NCBI GenBank assembly: GCA_019802505.1
Contig: JAFMOC010000198.1
Span: forward strand, 452,001-516,000
Origin: Corydoras sp. C115
Taxonomy: Eukaryota; Chordata; Actinopteri; Siluriformes; Callichthyidae
Length of the DNA stretch: 64,000 bases
Direction of reading: 5' to 3'
Part shown: positions 1-14,754 of the stretch, in pieces
Layout: every line of letters starts with the position of its first letter
Numbering within the stretch: the first letter of the stretch is position 1
The notes under the pieces: generated by a model
The model's database searches: none
The model's input: the letters and a program-made list of their open reading frames with translations, nothing else
Told to the model about the DNA's origin: nothing
Translations under genes and position numbers: made by a program

Positions 1-317
1 CCAGGGGAGAACGTTTCGGGCGCTGGGCAAATACACCCAGGACAGGGTGCCAATCTATCGCTGGGCACACACTCACTCACACAGACACACTCTATATGGG
101 GCAATTTTCAATTGAATTTTCAGAATTCAATTTTCAATTTTCAGAATTTAATTGACTTGATCCATGTTTTTGGACTGTGGGAGGAAACCGGAGAACCCGG
201 AGGAAACTCACGCAGACACGGGGAGAACATGGAAACTCCACCCAGATGGGGATTCGAACCCGGAATCCCTAGTGCTGAGAGGCGAACGTGCTAAACCACT
301 AAGCCACCGTGCTGCCT
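1..317 (-). mobile_element. tRNA-headed SINE (family 1), cut by window edge
   Basis: Family 1 consensus in forward sense: GGCGGCACGGTGGCTTAGTG (Pol III A box), then GGTTCGAATCC (B box), TTTCCTCCGGGTTCTCCGG, AAATTGCCCCATATAGAGTG, CGTTCTCCCCTGGATGGGCA and a GATAATGGATGGATGG tail, about 340 bases in all. This copy is reversed, with the head at 317; its tail lies outside the window. Confidence 0.85.
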
Positions 318-610
318 TTTCCCATGATTCATTCACTATAAAAAAACAACCTAGAGTGTTCTATTGCTTTTATAAAACGGTTACAACCACATTTTTTTTT
401 AAAAGAACAAGGTTTGCTTCATAAAAACGTTTATTAAAAGCAAAATCGTTAATAATTTGCTCTTCCGCGCCGTTATCTAGTCCGCTTTGTCGCGTTTTCT
501 CCAAACCAACACTGCCATCTCGCGGCCAAATTCCAGAATACAGTTAAAAAACAGCCGTAACAGGTTTAGTAATTTTTTTGTGAGGATTAATATGAGTCTC
601 AGTCTGAATT
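318..610 (-). repeat. Hairpin-ended repeat (family A), partial
   Basis: Shares TTATTAAAAGCAAAATCGTT, the ACTGCCATCT segment and following sequence with copies near 14.2, 23.7, 34.7, 38.6-39.6 and 53.9 kb. It abuts sarm1 exon 631. Confidence 0.6.
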
Positions 611-630
611 GGGTCCTGTCCCATCCTCAG

Positions 631-1308
631 CCTGCTGAAGGTCCACCTGCAGGTGCGTGGATACAGCGTCTTCATCGACGTGGAGAAGCTGGAGGCGGGC
701 AAGTTCGAGGACAAGCTGATCAGCAGCGTGCAGCGAGCTCGCAACTTCATCCTGGTCCTGTCTGCCAACGCCCTGGACAAGTGCATAGGGGACACGGGCA
801 TGAAAGACTGGGTGCATAAGGTTAGAGTCCCCAAATCGATGTGTTCTGTTGTCTGAGGAACGAGGCGGGACCTTCAGACGAACATACGGTCACGTTTTCC
901 CCCGAATCGGGCTTTAATGGTGATGTTTTCGATTGACAGGAGATCGTCACGGCCCTCAACGAGAAGAAGAACATCGTCCCGGTGGCCGACAACTTCCAGT
1001 GGCCCGATCCCAACTCCCTGCCCGAGGACATGCGGGCCGTTCTCAAATTCAACGGCATCAAGTGAGTCCTCGGACACTATGATGATGTCACAACGCAGAA
1101 CGTTGGGAACGGTCACTTTAATGCCAGATTACTGCTACGTCCTTTAATGAGTTTGTCACGTCTTTAATGTCGCAGGTGGTCTCATGAGTATCAGGAAGCT
1201 TCGATAGACAAAATTCTGCGCTTCCTTAAGGGACGTCCCAGTCAGGAGCAGCTCGACGGCGCCAAGAGCGGCGGAGAACCCGAGCAGGGTGATCCTGAGG
1301 GTCATTGA
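631..1308 (+). CDS. sarm1: SARM1, 3' end only (TIR domain)
   Basis: Last three coding exons of SARM1, the NAD+ hydrolase that triggers axon degeneration. Exons: 631-820, 940-1061 and 1176-1308 (TGA 1306-1308), each with AG acceptor and GT donor. The frame is continuous, giving 148 C-terminal residues. The translation reads through the TIR core: FIDVEKLEAGKFEDKL, then ARNFILVLSANALDKC, DWVHK, NIVPV, and WSHEYQEASIDKILRFL. The EKLEAGKFED stretch carries the family's catalytic glutamate region (E642 in human), so the NADase site looks intact. The first base of exon 631 completes a codon begun in an exon outside the window; the ARM and SAM parts lie upstream. The tail after the TIR is short and ends DPEGH. 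The next gene, slc46a1, is convergent, as in other vertebrates. Identity is secure; only the C-terminal third of the TIR-bearing protein is visible. Confidence 0.94.
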
Positions 1309-1669
1309 CCCTGCGGCGCCCCCGTCGGTGCGGTCCGGACCGGTGATGGAATTCTGGAGCTTCTGTCAGATCATCAGTGTACTAAAACCTTATATGAAGA
1401 CAACGCAGGACATAAAGAGGAAGGAACTATGCTATATAGAACATCTAGAACCTACTTCAAAATGTCTAAACGAACTGGGCTGTTAATTACTTGAAAACCG
1501 ACCGTTTGCCTTGATTACAGCATCCAGCTTTACCTCAGTGTTTCAGCCGGACCGCCTCCTCCTGCTGCAGTTACGTCTCGAACCCCAAAACCTCACCCAC
1601 ACATTCAGGACTTTCAAGATTCAGGTTCCATCCATCCATCCATTATCTTCCACCTAATCCTCTTCTAGG

Positions 1670-2098
1670 GTCACAGGGGTGAGGGGGGAGGTTCCCCATG
1701 CCCATCCAGGGGAGAACGTTTCGGGCTACAATCAGGACACGACGCCAATCTATATATCACTGTGTACAAATCTTTCTCAAACAGACCCACACACTATATA
1801 GATAGGGGGCAATTTGGTTGGCTTAGTGGTTTAGCATGTTCTCCTCTCAGCGCTGGGGATTCCCGGTTCGAATCCGATTCTAGGTGGAGTTTCCATGTTC
1901 AAGTCAATTGAGTTCTCCAAATTGCCCCATATAGAGTGTGTATGTCTGCGTGAGAGAGTGTGTAACCAGAGATGGATTGCCCCCTGTCCTGGGTGTATCT
2001 GCCCAGCGCCCAAAACCTTCTCCCCTGGATGGGCATGGGGAACCCCCCCCCCACATGACCCTAGTAGAGGATAAAGTGGAAGATGATGGATGGGTGGA
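1670..2098. mobile_element. Two SINE family 1 copies, head to head
   Basis: A reversed tail-side fragment (about 1670-1815) is followed by a nearly full forward copy (1817-2098) ending GATGATGGATGGG. It lies between sarm1 and slc46a1. Confidence 0.8.
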
Positions 2099-2170
2099 AT
2101 AATAAACAATGAAGCTTTAACCCGTATTCCCATCTATATAAAATGTATAACTTATAAATAAATAATGTGC

Positions 2171-2176
2171 AATAAA
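2171..2176 (+). promoter_or_regulatory. Possible sarm1 poly(A) signal
   Basis: AATAAA followed by a T/G-rich stretch, about 860 bases after the sarm1 stop. Another AATAAA lies at 2101-2106. A SINE separates both from the stop, so assignment is tentative. Confidence 0.35.
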
Positions 2177-2344
2177 CCTGTTTGAGAAACATCTGTCCGA
2201 GTGTCATACCTCAGACCGGCCACCAGGTTCTTCACTGAGGATTTGGAGTAGAACCAACATCCCTGTGGACGATAACGAGAACCTGTAATCTGCTGACAGG
2301 GGAACCAAACCGAAACAGAACTTTCTTTGATCTGTGTTTGGGTG

Positions 2345-2585
2345 GATGGTTGGGGGGGGTGGGTTCTACATGCCCATCCAGGGGAGAACATTTCGGGCGC
2401 AGGACACCCAGGACAGGCTGCCAATCTATCGCTGGCCAAACACTCACACAGACACACTCTATATGAGGCAATTTAGAGCATTCAATTCACCTTGAATCCA
2501 TGTTTTTGGACTGTGGGATTCAAACCAGGATCGCCAACGATGAGAGGCGGATGTGCTGAGTGCTACACCACCGTGCCCCTCCCAT
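2345..2585 (-). mobile_element. SINE family 1, partial
   Basis: Reversed copy from the CCCATCCAGGGGAGAAC region to a degraded head near CACCACCGTGCC; internal part deleted. Confidence 0.75.
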
Positions 2586-2604
2586 CGTCTGTCTTATTGT
2601 ACAA

Positions 2605-3655
2605 AATATTTCTTCTATACACACCCTCGCGCACCTGGCCACGCCCACTTTTTTGTCCCATTCAATTGCATTCTTTCTTATAATTTTTTTTTTATTTAAT
2701 TGATTTTTTATAGGCGGCACGGTGGCTTAGTGCTTTAGCATGTTCGCCTCTCAGCGCTAGGGATTCCCGGTTCGAATCCCCATCTGGGTGGAGTTTCCAT
2801 GTTCTCCCCGTGTCTGCGTGGGTTTCCTCCGGGTTCTCCGGTTTCCTCCCACAGTCCAAAAACATGGATCAAGTCAATTGAATTCTCCAAATTGCCCCAT
2901 ATAGAGTGTGTCTGTGTGAGTGAGTGTGTGCCCAGCGATGGATTGGCGCCCTGTCCTGGGTCTATCTGCCCAGTGCCTGAGACGTTCTCCCCTGGATGGG
3001 CATGGGGAACCCCACCGCGACCCTAAAAGAGGATAAAGCGGGAGATAATGAATGAATGATTTTTTACAAGTTTGAACACAGTTCCGAATCTAAACCGTGC
3101 GGCTCGTTTTAGGTAGGTTAGACAGGTTAACCTAAGACAGGTTTTAGGTATAAACACCCCATTACCTGGCCACGCCCACTTTTTTTTTTTTACTATTTAC
3201 TTCCACAAATTTTTTTAAGTCTGAAATATCAATGCCGCGCCAACTCTAAACCATCTGTCCAATCAGAATAACCGTGTCTTAATACATTAATATAAAAATA
3301 TTCATATACACTCCCTCGCTCACCCGACCACGCCCATTTTTTTGTCCCATTCAATTTCATTATTATTATTATTATAATTTTTTTTTTTTTACAAGTTGGA
3401 CATTTCAACACCGGTCCAAATCTAAACTGTGCAGCTCTCTGATGCGACCACCCCGTTACCCGGCCACGCCCATTTTTTTTGTCCCATTCAATTTGATTAT
3501 TATTATTTATTTATATATATTTTTTTTTTTACAAATTTGAGATTTCAATACAGGTCCAAATCTGAACTTTGCAGCTCTCTGATGCGACCACGGTCCATAG
3601 ACAGGTTTTAGGTATGAGCACCCCATTACCCGGCCACGCCCATTTTTATGTGCTG
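2605..3655 (+). repeat. Satellite-like array with GGCCACGCCCA units
   Basis: At least four degenerate units share GGCCACGCCCATTTTTTTGT, CCCATTCAATT, a T-run, ACAAGTTTGA and CAGCTCTCTGATGCGACCAC, with spacing of roughly 125-170 bases. A SINE (2711-3056) interrupts the array. Confidence 0.65.
2711..3056 (+). mobile_element. SINE family 1, full length, with target-site duplication
   Basis: Complete copy ending GATAATGAATGAA. The 10-base direct repeat TGATTTTTTA flanks it exactly (2701-2710 and 3057-3066). Confidence 0.93.
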
Positions 3656-3779
3656 CAATCGCACCTGCCTTCAGTAAATGCACCTAGTATTCCCTGATCG
3701 GGACCATGGTTTCCCAAATGATAATATGAGGGGAAAAAAGGAAAAAAAAGCTTGAAACTCGCCGGCGGGATCAGAATAA

Positions 3780-3785
3780 TTTATT
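3780..3785 (-). promoter_or_regulatory. Probable slc46a1 poly(A) signal
   Basis: TTTATT on the plus strand gives AATAAA on the minus strand, about 350 bases downstream of the slc46a1 stop. Other weak matches lie nearby. Confidence 0.5.
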
Positions 3786-4136
3786 AAAAATGAAATTGCA
3801 GTTGCATCGTAATCAAATATAAATCCATGTATTACAATTATTAAAAATAAAATAAAAAATAATACAAATTAAGAGGATGAGAGAATCACTGAGCTGTCAG
3901 CGGAAGTTTGATTGACAGGATGAAGGTGGAGGTGATGAAGCAGATGGTTTCTCCACCCAATTACTAGACGGAGGTGTAGCGGCGGATGGAGAACCGGGTC
4001 CGATGCCATCATGTGGTTCTGAGACATGGATGGACCCAGAAATGAAACCCAGGACGTGGTAACCATGGTACCATGATACCATGACTGTAATTGGAGGTAG
4101 GAAGGTTGCTTCTTATCCCGTCACTCACGTACATGC

Positions 4137-6917
<2,781 letters not shown>

Positions 6918-7289
6918 CAGAGCGGACACCACATGGACTCAGTGGAACATTTAGTGGAACATTCAGTGGAACATCTGGTGGAACGTCTCCACGAACTTCA
7001 CCTTGAAAGCAGAAGTATGAACTTTGTGCTGTTCTGCAGAACTTTGTCGGATCACGTGGTGTCGCCACGTAGTTCCCCAGAACCATAAAGTTCATCTGGT
7101 TCGAATCTTGGCTCGGTTTTTTTTTTATAGATCGATTATAAATTGTTGATTAAACGGGGATCGTTTGTGGACATAACTACCCAAAAGATCAAGAGAAGTA
7201 AACAGGAAGTGACGTGGGAGAATCTCCTCAAACTTTTTGGTGGCACCACCCATGGTCAAAGCAAAACTTCAAAGTACGGCGCAAAGTAA

Positions 7290-7612
7290 AGGGTGGCTCA
7301 GTGGTTTAGCATGTTCTCCTCTCACCGCTTGGGGATCCAGATACGAAACGCAATCCAGGGTGGAGTTTGCCACGTTCTCCCCTTGTCTCCCCGGGTTCTC
7401 CGGTTTCCTCCTACAGTCCAAAAGACATTCAAGGTCAATTGAGTTCTCCAAATTGCCCCATATTGAGTGTGTTTGTGTGAGCAAGTGTGTGTCCAGCGAT
7501 AGATTGGCATCCTGTCCTGGGTGTATCTGCCCAGTGCCCAAAACGTTCTCCCCTAGATGGGCATGGGGAACACCCCCCCCCCCGTAACCCCAGTAGAGGA
7601 TTAAGCAATTTG
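7290..7612 (+). mobile_element. SINE family 1
   Basis: Forward copy, head GGGTGGCTCAGTGGTTTAGC, ending near GTAGAGGATTAAGC. It lies upstream of slc46a1 exon 1. Confidence 0.85.
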
Positions 7613-7624
7613 AAAATACTAAGA

Positions 7625-7880
7625 ATCATCCACCACCTTAATTAGACCTGCTGTGTTGGGTCCTTATCTTTGGAGAACATTGTAAAGGGAACTAACAGAG
7701 TATGTAGAGAACCAGATGGACTACAGAATGGATCTATAGAACTACAAAGTCCATCTGTAGGATCAGTGGAGCTGATACAGCGGACAGTGAGAGTGAAATC
7801 ATAAGGCGTGTCTAATAAAGTGGCCGGTGGTGTATGAAGAAGTCTAGATAGAAATTTATAAAAACAAGGAAAATAAAACA
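7625..7880. repeat. Palindromic element (family B), half copy
   Basis: Contains TCCACCACCTTAATTA, GATGGACTACAGAATGGA and AACTACAAAGTCCATCTGT, the signature of an element found complete at 15840-16200 and 45140-45450. Confidence 0.55.
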
Positions 7881-8137
7881 TGTATGATACTACAGCGCCC
7901 TCTGCTGCTTTTCACTGGTATTACAATATAACATCTAATTCATTTATGCGAAGTCAGCGGGTTTATTGTAAGATTATTTATCTGAAAAATTTATAAATCA
8001 TATAAATTATATTAAATTAGTTATGCATTTTATTGTACCACATTTACAAATTTAATTAATAAATTGTATTCAAATATTATTATAATAAATGATTTAGTGT
8101 ATTAGGACTTAATGATTATAATTAGAAATAAAACAAA

Positions 8138-8138
<1 letters not shown>

Positions 8139-8208
<70 letters not shown>
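8139..8208 (+). repeat. (TA)n microsatellite
   Basis: About 70 bases of uninterrupted TA. The surrounding sequence 7885-8800 is AT-rich and shows no gene. Confidence 0.95.
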
Positions 8209-8215
<7 letters not shown>

Positions 8216-8284
8216 AAATGGGTTTTAATAACATCACAGCATGCAGACACTATAATGTTTCATTTATAGTGTCTTATATGTGTT

Positions 8285-8400
8285 ACAATCAGTTATGATA
8301 CAGCACTTGAAGGTGAGGGGCCTCACTCAAGGGCCCACATTGGTGACCTCATGGTTTAAATACCCTTCAGTTTACCTAACACTTTAACCACCGAGCTTTC
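8285..8400. repeat. Degraded SINE family 2 fragment
   Basis: CTCACTCAAGGGCCCACAT and AACCACCGAGCTTTC resemble the 3' domain of the second SINE family (see 56318-56512), but heavily mutated. Confidence 0.3.
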
Positions 8401-8804
8401 AGACTAATTTATTAATGTGTGCTTTATACATTTATTTATTGTGATTATTTATATGTGATTTTTCAGAACAGAACAGTTCCGAGCGACAAAGTCATGAGAG
8501 GAGCGCCGGTCACCTGAAACCAGAATCAAACCCAGGATGTGGCAGCTGTACGGTAGACGCAGTTACGGCTGTACCGCACGTTTATTCATTTAACCTTTAA
8601 TTTAAACAGACATGTTGATTGGACGAGGTTCGAATGCACACCGATGGCCTGACATAGCAGTAAGGTGGATAATTAATATTTATATAATAAATATGTAATA
8701 ATATTTAATGAACACAGCGATGCGTTAATAATAATAATTAATAGTGATAATCTATTATAACTATAAAAGGAGAACCTTTCATTATCCTCTACTAGAGTCG
8801 TGGG

Positions 8805-9012
8805 TGGTGGGTCGTTGGGCAGATTCACCCGGGCCTGGGCCCACTCACACACACCCATACAGACTATATGGGGCAATTTTGAGCATCCCATTGTCTTAAA
8901 TCCATGTTTTTGGACTGTGGGAGGAAACCCACACAGACACAGGGAGAACATGCAAACCACCCAGATCGGGATTCAAAGAGAGGAGAACATGCCAAACACT
9001 AAGCCAGCATGC
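8805..9012 (-). mobile_element. SINE family 1, deleted copy
   Basis: Reversed body with TATATGGGGCAATTTTGAGC, GTTTTTGGACTGTGGGAGGA and AGAACATGCAAACC; the tail is mostly gone. Confidence 0.75.
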
Positions 9013-9039
9013 CGGATCCAGGATGCCCTGTTTTGCAGA

Positions 9040-9165
9040 GGACTGATGGGGTTTGTAGTTCTATAATTACATTTTGTAGTCCATCCTTTCATACTCTGTT
9101 CGTCCCCTTCCACTCTGGACCACCACACCGCGGGCATCATTAAGGTGGTGGATGATTCTTGGGAT
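9040..9165. repeat. Palindromic element (family B), half copy
   Basis: GTTTGTAGTTCTATAATTAC, TTTTGTAGTCCATCC and AAGGTGGTGGATGATTC match one arm of family B. Confidence 0.55.
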
Positions 9166-9169
9166 AGAC

Positions 9170-9950
9170 CCTCACGTCCCTGCGGTAGCATTGGTAGTGC
9201 GCCATCGTGCTGATCCCGGCGGAATTGCAGTGTTTATTGAGTCGTAAAACCTCGTGATTGACTGAATGATTCCGTCGCCGAGACTTTATTAGGAACAAAT
9301 TGCCCCACGCTCTCCGCCGCCGCTTGAGTAAATAGGAAGCGTTGACGGGCGTGTCTCCATTCATGCCCCCCCCCCCCACCCCCGTTCCTTTGGCAGCGGC
9401 TTTCACCCCGAGCCGGGGGTGAATCACAGAGTTCATAAATCCAGCGTTTTATGAGTCAAGAAACCGTAAATCTTCATCCGACACGACGGCAGGATCGTTC
9501 CTCAAAACACCCTGCGTTTCTCCCGCGTTCTGCAACGGGGGTCAGGCCGAACACCCACCCATTTGTCTCCTGAGGGCCCTTACTGAGGGGCCCCTAACAA
9601 CCTCCCACCCCCACCACCCCCTCGTGACATCACTCAGAGGCATCCAGCGGGTGTCTCGTTGAACCGTCTCGCACCCTGGAGAGTTCACCGGGGGTGTTGG
9701 GTGGGTGGGGGGGGGGGCGATCGTAAAGAGGCTGCTGGTTGTGTACTCAGGCTCTGTCACGCCACGTCCTCGTGCCAAGCCGTTCGCCACGATCCGTTCT
9801 CCTTTAGAACGTTCGGATATGTTGTTTCAGGTTCCTACACCTTCGCCTGTCGTTACTTATACAGGGTGATTGGCAGCTGCGGGGGGGGGGGGGGGGTGTG
9901 TGTGGGGGTGGCATTTCGTTAACCTACAAGCTGGTGATGGATCGATGTAC
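9170..9950. other. Unique-looking stretch without a gene
   Basis: Mixed composition with several C- and G-runs (9367-9380, 9708-9717, 9882-9895). I see no exon, repeat family or RNA gene in it. Confidence 0.5.
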
Positions 9951-9954
9951 TCCG

Positions 9955-10235
9955 CTGATCAAGGTGGTGGATGATGCTCAGTACTGCAGTGACACCACCA
10001 ACCCACCAACCCTGTATCCTCTCACTGTACATACTATTACACACCTCCACCTCATGGAGGCGCCACCTTGTGGATGTGGAATCGGAGACGGCAGGTCATC
10101 GTCATGCTGCTGCACAGTTCGTCTCCTTCATCCTCTAATCAGTCCCTCCATCAGCGGTCAACGTTATGCACCACCACCATGTCAGTGTCACTGCAGTACC
10201 GAGGATCATCCACCACCTTAATAATGAAGTGGAGG
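9955..10235. repeat. Palindromic element (family B)
   Basis: Runs from AAGGTGGTGGATGATGCTCA through GCGCCACCTTGTGGATGTGG to CACCACCATGTCAGTGTCAC and ATCATCCACCACCTTAAT; the ends are inverted relative to each other. Confidence 0.6.
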
Positions 10236-10254
10236 GGGTCTGCACCTATTCATT

Positions 10255-10530
10255 TATCCTTTACTAGGGTTTGGAGGAGGTGGCCCATCCAGGGTAGAAC
10301 GTTTCAGGCGCTGGGCAGATACACCCAGGAGAGGGCGCCAATCTATGGCTGGGCACACACACACACACACACATACAGACTATATGGGGCAATTTAGAGC
10401 TGCCGATTCATCTTGTAATCCATGTTTTTTTTCTCCTTCTGTTGGAGGAAACTGGAGAACCCGGAAGAAACCCACCAGGAGAACATGGAAACGCCACCCA
10501 GCACTGAGAGGAGAACATGCTGAACACTTC
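10255..10530 (-). mobile_element. SINE family 1, partial
   Basis: Reversed copy with CCCATCCAGGGTAGAACG, an internal CA run, and head region GCACTGAGAGGAGAACATGC. Confidence 0.8.
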
Positions 10531-10599
10531 TTAATATATTTCCTGTGAAAATTGTGCAATACGGGTATTTCATATGGTGTATATATTATTTATTCATTC

Positions 10600-11035
10600 A
10601 TTATCTCCCGCTTTATCCTCTATTAGGGTCGCAGTGGGGTTCCCCATGCCCATCCAGGGGAGAACATTTCTGGCGCTGGGCAGATAAATAAAAATATATG
10701 AGGCATAATATTTACACCGGCGGCACGGTGGCTTAGTGGTTTAGCATGTTCTCCTCTCAGCGCTAGGGATTCCCTGTTCGAATCCCCATCTGGGTGGAGT
10801 TTCCATGTTTTCCCCGTGTCCGCGTGGGTTTCCTCCGGGTTCTCCGCTTTCCTCCCACAGTCCAAAAACATGGATCAAGGTCTGTGTGACTGAGTGTGTG
10901 TCAAGCGATAGATTGGCGTCCTGTCCTGGGTGTATCTGCCCAGCGCCCGAAACATTCTCCTCTGGATGGGCATGGGGAACCCCCCCCCCCGCGACCCTAA
11001 TAGAGGATAAAGTGGAAGATAATGGATGGATGTCC
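10600..11035. mobile_element. Two SINE family 1 copies (fragment -, then nearly full +)
   Basis: A reversed tail fragment at 10600-10690 is followed by a forward copy at 10717-11035 with head CGGCGGCACGGTGGCTTAGT and tail GATAATGGATGGATG. Part of the middle of the forward copy is deleted. Confidence 0.85.
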
Positions 11036-11541
11036 TCATTAGCGAGTCTCTTTTATTTATTTATTTTTTCTTTATTGATCTCATCACTTTATTCACCAAT
11101 TTAATGATTTACGGTTTAAGATTGTTATTTACTGAATTATTAAAAATCAAACCGTGCTCATGTCCGATAATCATAGTAAAGCTGCTTGGGGTTACCGATA
11201 TTATATATTTTCTATATGTGGCAGGAGGCATGGTGCTGCAGCGGTTATCAGTGCTGGCACAACAAGGGATCTCCGCTGTTCTGTTGTTCGCAGGTGGACA
11301 GCGGTCATGACTGTACGCTACGTTCCTCTCAGGCCTGGACCGAGTCCGAATGCTGAACTGCAGCTCTGGACAGCGAGGAGAAGCCGGAGATGTGACCCGG
11401 AGAACACGGGGACGGGGCCATGGCAGCTGCGGCCGGTTGTTTTTTTGGGAGGTGGCCCCTCGGGGGTCCGACGTTGGGCAGCGGGCCTGATGTGTGGAGC
11501 GGGACGGTGATGTGTCGACCGGGACGAATATGATATCGCAT

Positions 11542-11673
<132 letters not shown>

Positions 11674-11766
11674 AAACCTGTTGCAGCAGGTCTCTCTCCC
11701 ATGGCTTGTGGCTCCTAAAGGTTGGCTCCAGGCCAGAGAGAGAGATATCTGTTAACACTGTTTCAG

Positions 11767-11974
11767 CAGAACCTTCATCACGGAGAACTTCAGATCCACA
11801 GCGAGCGGCGGAGAGACCGGTGGAGACCATCCACCTCATCCACCTCCTCCGCGGAACCTCGCCGAGGGGGGCGTTCATGCCGGTGGCTGTGCACGCGTGT
11901 GCCATGCTTATTATGGGCTGGACCGTATGAGAGCCTGAATGGAAGACCTGAGGAGGGCACTCGGTGGAAGCAAG
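11767..11974 (+). other. Possible 5' noncoding exon (foxn1?)
   Basis: A GC-rich segment preceded by TTTCAG and ending at AAG|GTAGGT, in otherwise AT-rich, repeat-filled DNA. It has no convincing coding frame. foxn1 coding exon 1 is preceded by an acceptor, so an upstream noncoding exon is expected; this is one candidate. Chance is possible. Confidence 0.2.
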
Positions 11975-11989
11975 GTAGGTCATGACGCC

Positions 11990-12813
11990 GATGGAACCAG
12001 CTCTTCATCAATAACCGAGCAGGTTCTCAGGTCCACAGAACCTTATCTGACACTTCATCACCGTCGTACGTCACCGCCACGCAACGCTTCAATATTAACT
12101 GTGAGGGACTTTTAAAAGGGCATTGTATTATTATGCAAACTATGGTGATGATATTTATAAATAAAGTCACATGACATCATCGCCATGTTGGATGGTTTTT
12201 GTAAACGATGCTCCAGCAGTCTCATTTTAGCATTTTGAACTTTGAGCAAAACCTTTTATCCAACGTAATTAAAAAAAAAAATTTAAATTGTAAAAATGTA
12301 AAAATTGTGTCAAAGAAATTTTACAATTTAATTTTTCTTTGTTACAAGAAATCACAGTTCAGCAACATGATCCCCTCATTCTGTTTATCTATTTATTTTT
12401 ATTTTTTACATTTACATCTAGTCGTTTAGCAGACTTACGAATAAGAACAACACAAGCCAATAGTCACCTGATGATTTTTTTATTAGATGTTTGTAAAAGA
12501 GATGAGTTTTGATTTTTTTTTTTTATTAAATTGATTCTGTAAGGTTTTAAAATAAATATTTCACATTCAATATTTAATATTTATATTTCATAGAAAACAT
12601 TTTCAAATGATGTGAAATGTATGCACACTGAAACGTCAAGAATATGAACATAAAAGCTGTTATTACTGCACTGCAAAAAAAAACAAAAAAAACTGTTATG
12701 TTAAAAAATGTCAAAAAATAAGAAAACAAATGCCAATCAAGAAAAAATTTACATGTGATCAAGTACAATGATCGACCAATATATTGATTACATTTATCTT
12801 GTAAAAATTTCCC

Positions 12814-12856
<43 letters not shown>

Positions 12857-13750
12857 CTCGCTTATTTATTTAATTAAAAATCTATTCAGGTCAAGATTGA
12901 ATACTTTTTAAAGATTTTCTGTCTTGTTAAGATTTTATTTTTTTGCAGTGTAGATTTATATTGGATAATGAATCACTACTAACATCCAGACTCTTCTAAA
13001 TTCGGCAGCGAGAGGGGCAGGTTTTCTACAGAATTACAGGAGCACATCCAACATATTCGGCTTTGTTTATACAATCTTAAGCAAATTAAAGACTAATATT
13101 AACAATATATGCATTTACAAGGGGTGCGAAATTTGCATGTACAATTGTATATTATAATACATAGAATAACTGTTATTATAGTTCATTACTATTTATAATA
13201 TTTTATAAAGCGCCTATAACCCTTAAGAGATCGTGTGCAATTGTACTTTGTATTTTATTCTTAATGGGAATAAATAACAAAAGAAAAAATCAAAACTGTA
13301 TACCTACTTTTGCAACCACTGTATATATTATTATAAGTATTGTAAAAATAAGCTTTCATTTTTTATATTTATATCGGTCTAATTTCAGTGATTTAAAGCG
13401 TCAATTTATATTAAGCGTTATTTTATTTAAAAAATTATGCTAATTTCAATTTTTTCACATTTGAATCAAAGGTTTCTGTAACGATTTCGTAGGTTGTTTC
13501 ATGCCGTGTAAGTTCGTTGCCAGCTCAAATGTGAGGTGTTTATTTACAAGTATTAATGATGGAATATTAGAGTATAATTTGAGCAAAAAAAATAAATAAA
13601 TAAAATAAAATAAAAATTCCAGATTAAATGCACAGTTTCAGTGAAACGTTTCCAAAGTCACTTCAGCCTTTAAAATATCTACAGAAATATGAATGATTAA
13701 TATTAATATTACAAAAGGATTAAAGGATTATAATATAAGAATTTCCCTCG
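11990..13750. other. AT-rich spacer upstream of foxn1
   Basis: No exon or dispersed element recognised apart from a degraded SINE family 2 tail near 12405-12450 (TTTACATCTAGTCGTTTAGC) and an (AAT)n run at about 12815-12852. Many short A and T runs. Confidence 0.6.
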
Positions 13751-13754
13751 TCGT

Positions 13755-13845
13755 TGGCAGCACTGGGGATCCAGGTCTGAATCCCATTCTGGGTGGCGTT
13801 TGCATGTTCTCCCCATGTCCATGTGGGTTTCCTCGAGGACCTTGA
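13755..13845 (+). mobile_element. SINE family 1 fragment
   Basis: GGCAGCACTGGGGATCCAGG to TGTCCATGTGGGTTTCCTC only. Confidence 0.65.
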
Positions 13846-14099
13846 GAACACGTGTAGATAATTCGTCAGGTTGATCTGATGCCACGAACTCATGTCCCTC
13901 AAACCTGCATATTATTTACACAAAGTGATTTACACAACGTCCTCATTGTGTTTGAGGAGCTCGTGTTACAGCCGTGTGAACATGTGCGAGCATGTGCTGA
14001 TGGAAGATCAATGTGTTCCAGCAAAGTGACAAATTATCACCATATCAATAAACAGAAAGATCCTGAACACCGTATTAAAGCGGTACGGTACCACCGGGC

Positions 14100-14485
14100 G
14101 TGGCATTAATGGGAATAAATCCCATAAAGGGGTGTTATTAGTTATTATGTGTTATTAGTACGGACGTGTAGCACAGTTCCAACAAAAAAAACAGGTTTGA
14201 TTCATTAATGCGTTTATTAAAAGCAAAATCGTTAATAATCTGATTTTCCACGACATAATCCAGTACGGTTTTTAACGTGAGCGCTTATCGCTGAGTAACA
14301 GGATTCCGGTTTCTCTAACGATCATACACTGCCATCATGTGGCCAAATTACAGAACGCAGTATAAAGAATGTATTGTATGTCACGCATTAAAACGAATAT
14401 GAAGCGAGTGTTATTGTCAATGATGTCACGACCGGACAAATGGCTCAGCCAATCAGATTTAAGGAGCGGGACTACCTGTTTTATA
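14100..14485 (-). repeat. Hairpin-ended repeat (family A)
   Basis: Contains GCGTTTATTAAAAGCAAAAT, ACTGCCATCATGTGGCCAAA, ATTGTATGTCACGCATT and GGCTCAGCCAATCAGATTTA, in the same order as the copies at 23.7 and 34.7 kb. Confidence 0.7.
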
Positions 14486-14540
14486 ATGAAGTATAACACA
14501 GAGTTCCGTCAATAGCTGTGTACAACTTGTGTATTAAATA

Positions 14541-14542
<2 letters not shown>

Positions 14543-14582
<40 letters not shown>

Positions 14583-14595
14583 GTATGTGTATGTG

Positions 14596-14651
<56 letters not shown>

Positions 14652-14653
14652 CA

Positions 14654-14741
<88 letters not shown>

Positions 14742-14742
14742 C
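14543..14742 (+). repeat. Complex (GT)n(TA)n(CATA)n microsatellite
   Basis: GT run, then GTATGT, TA runs and a CATA run, about 200 bases. Confidence 0.95.
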
Positions 14743-14754
14743 ATATAATCATTC

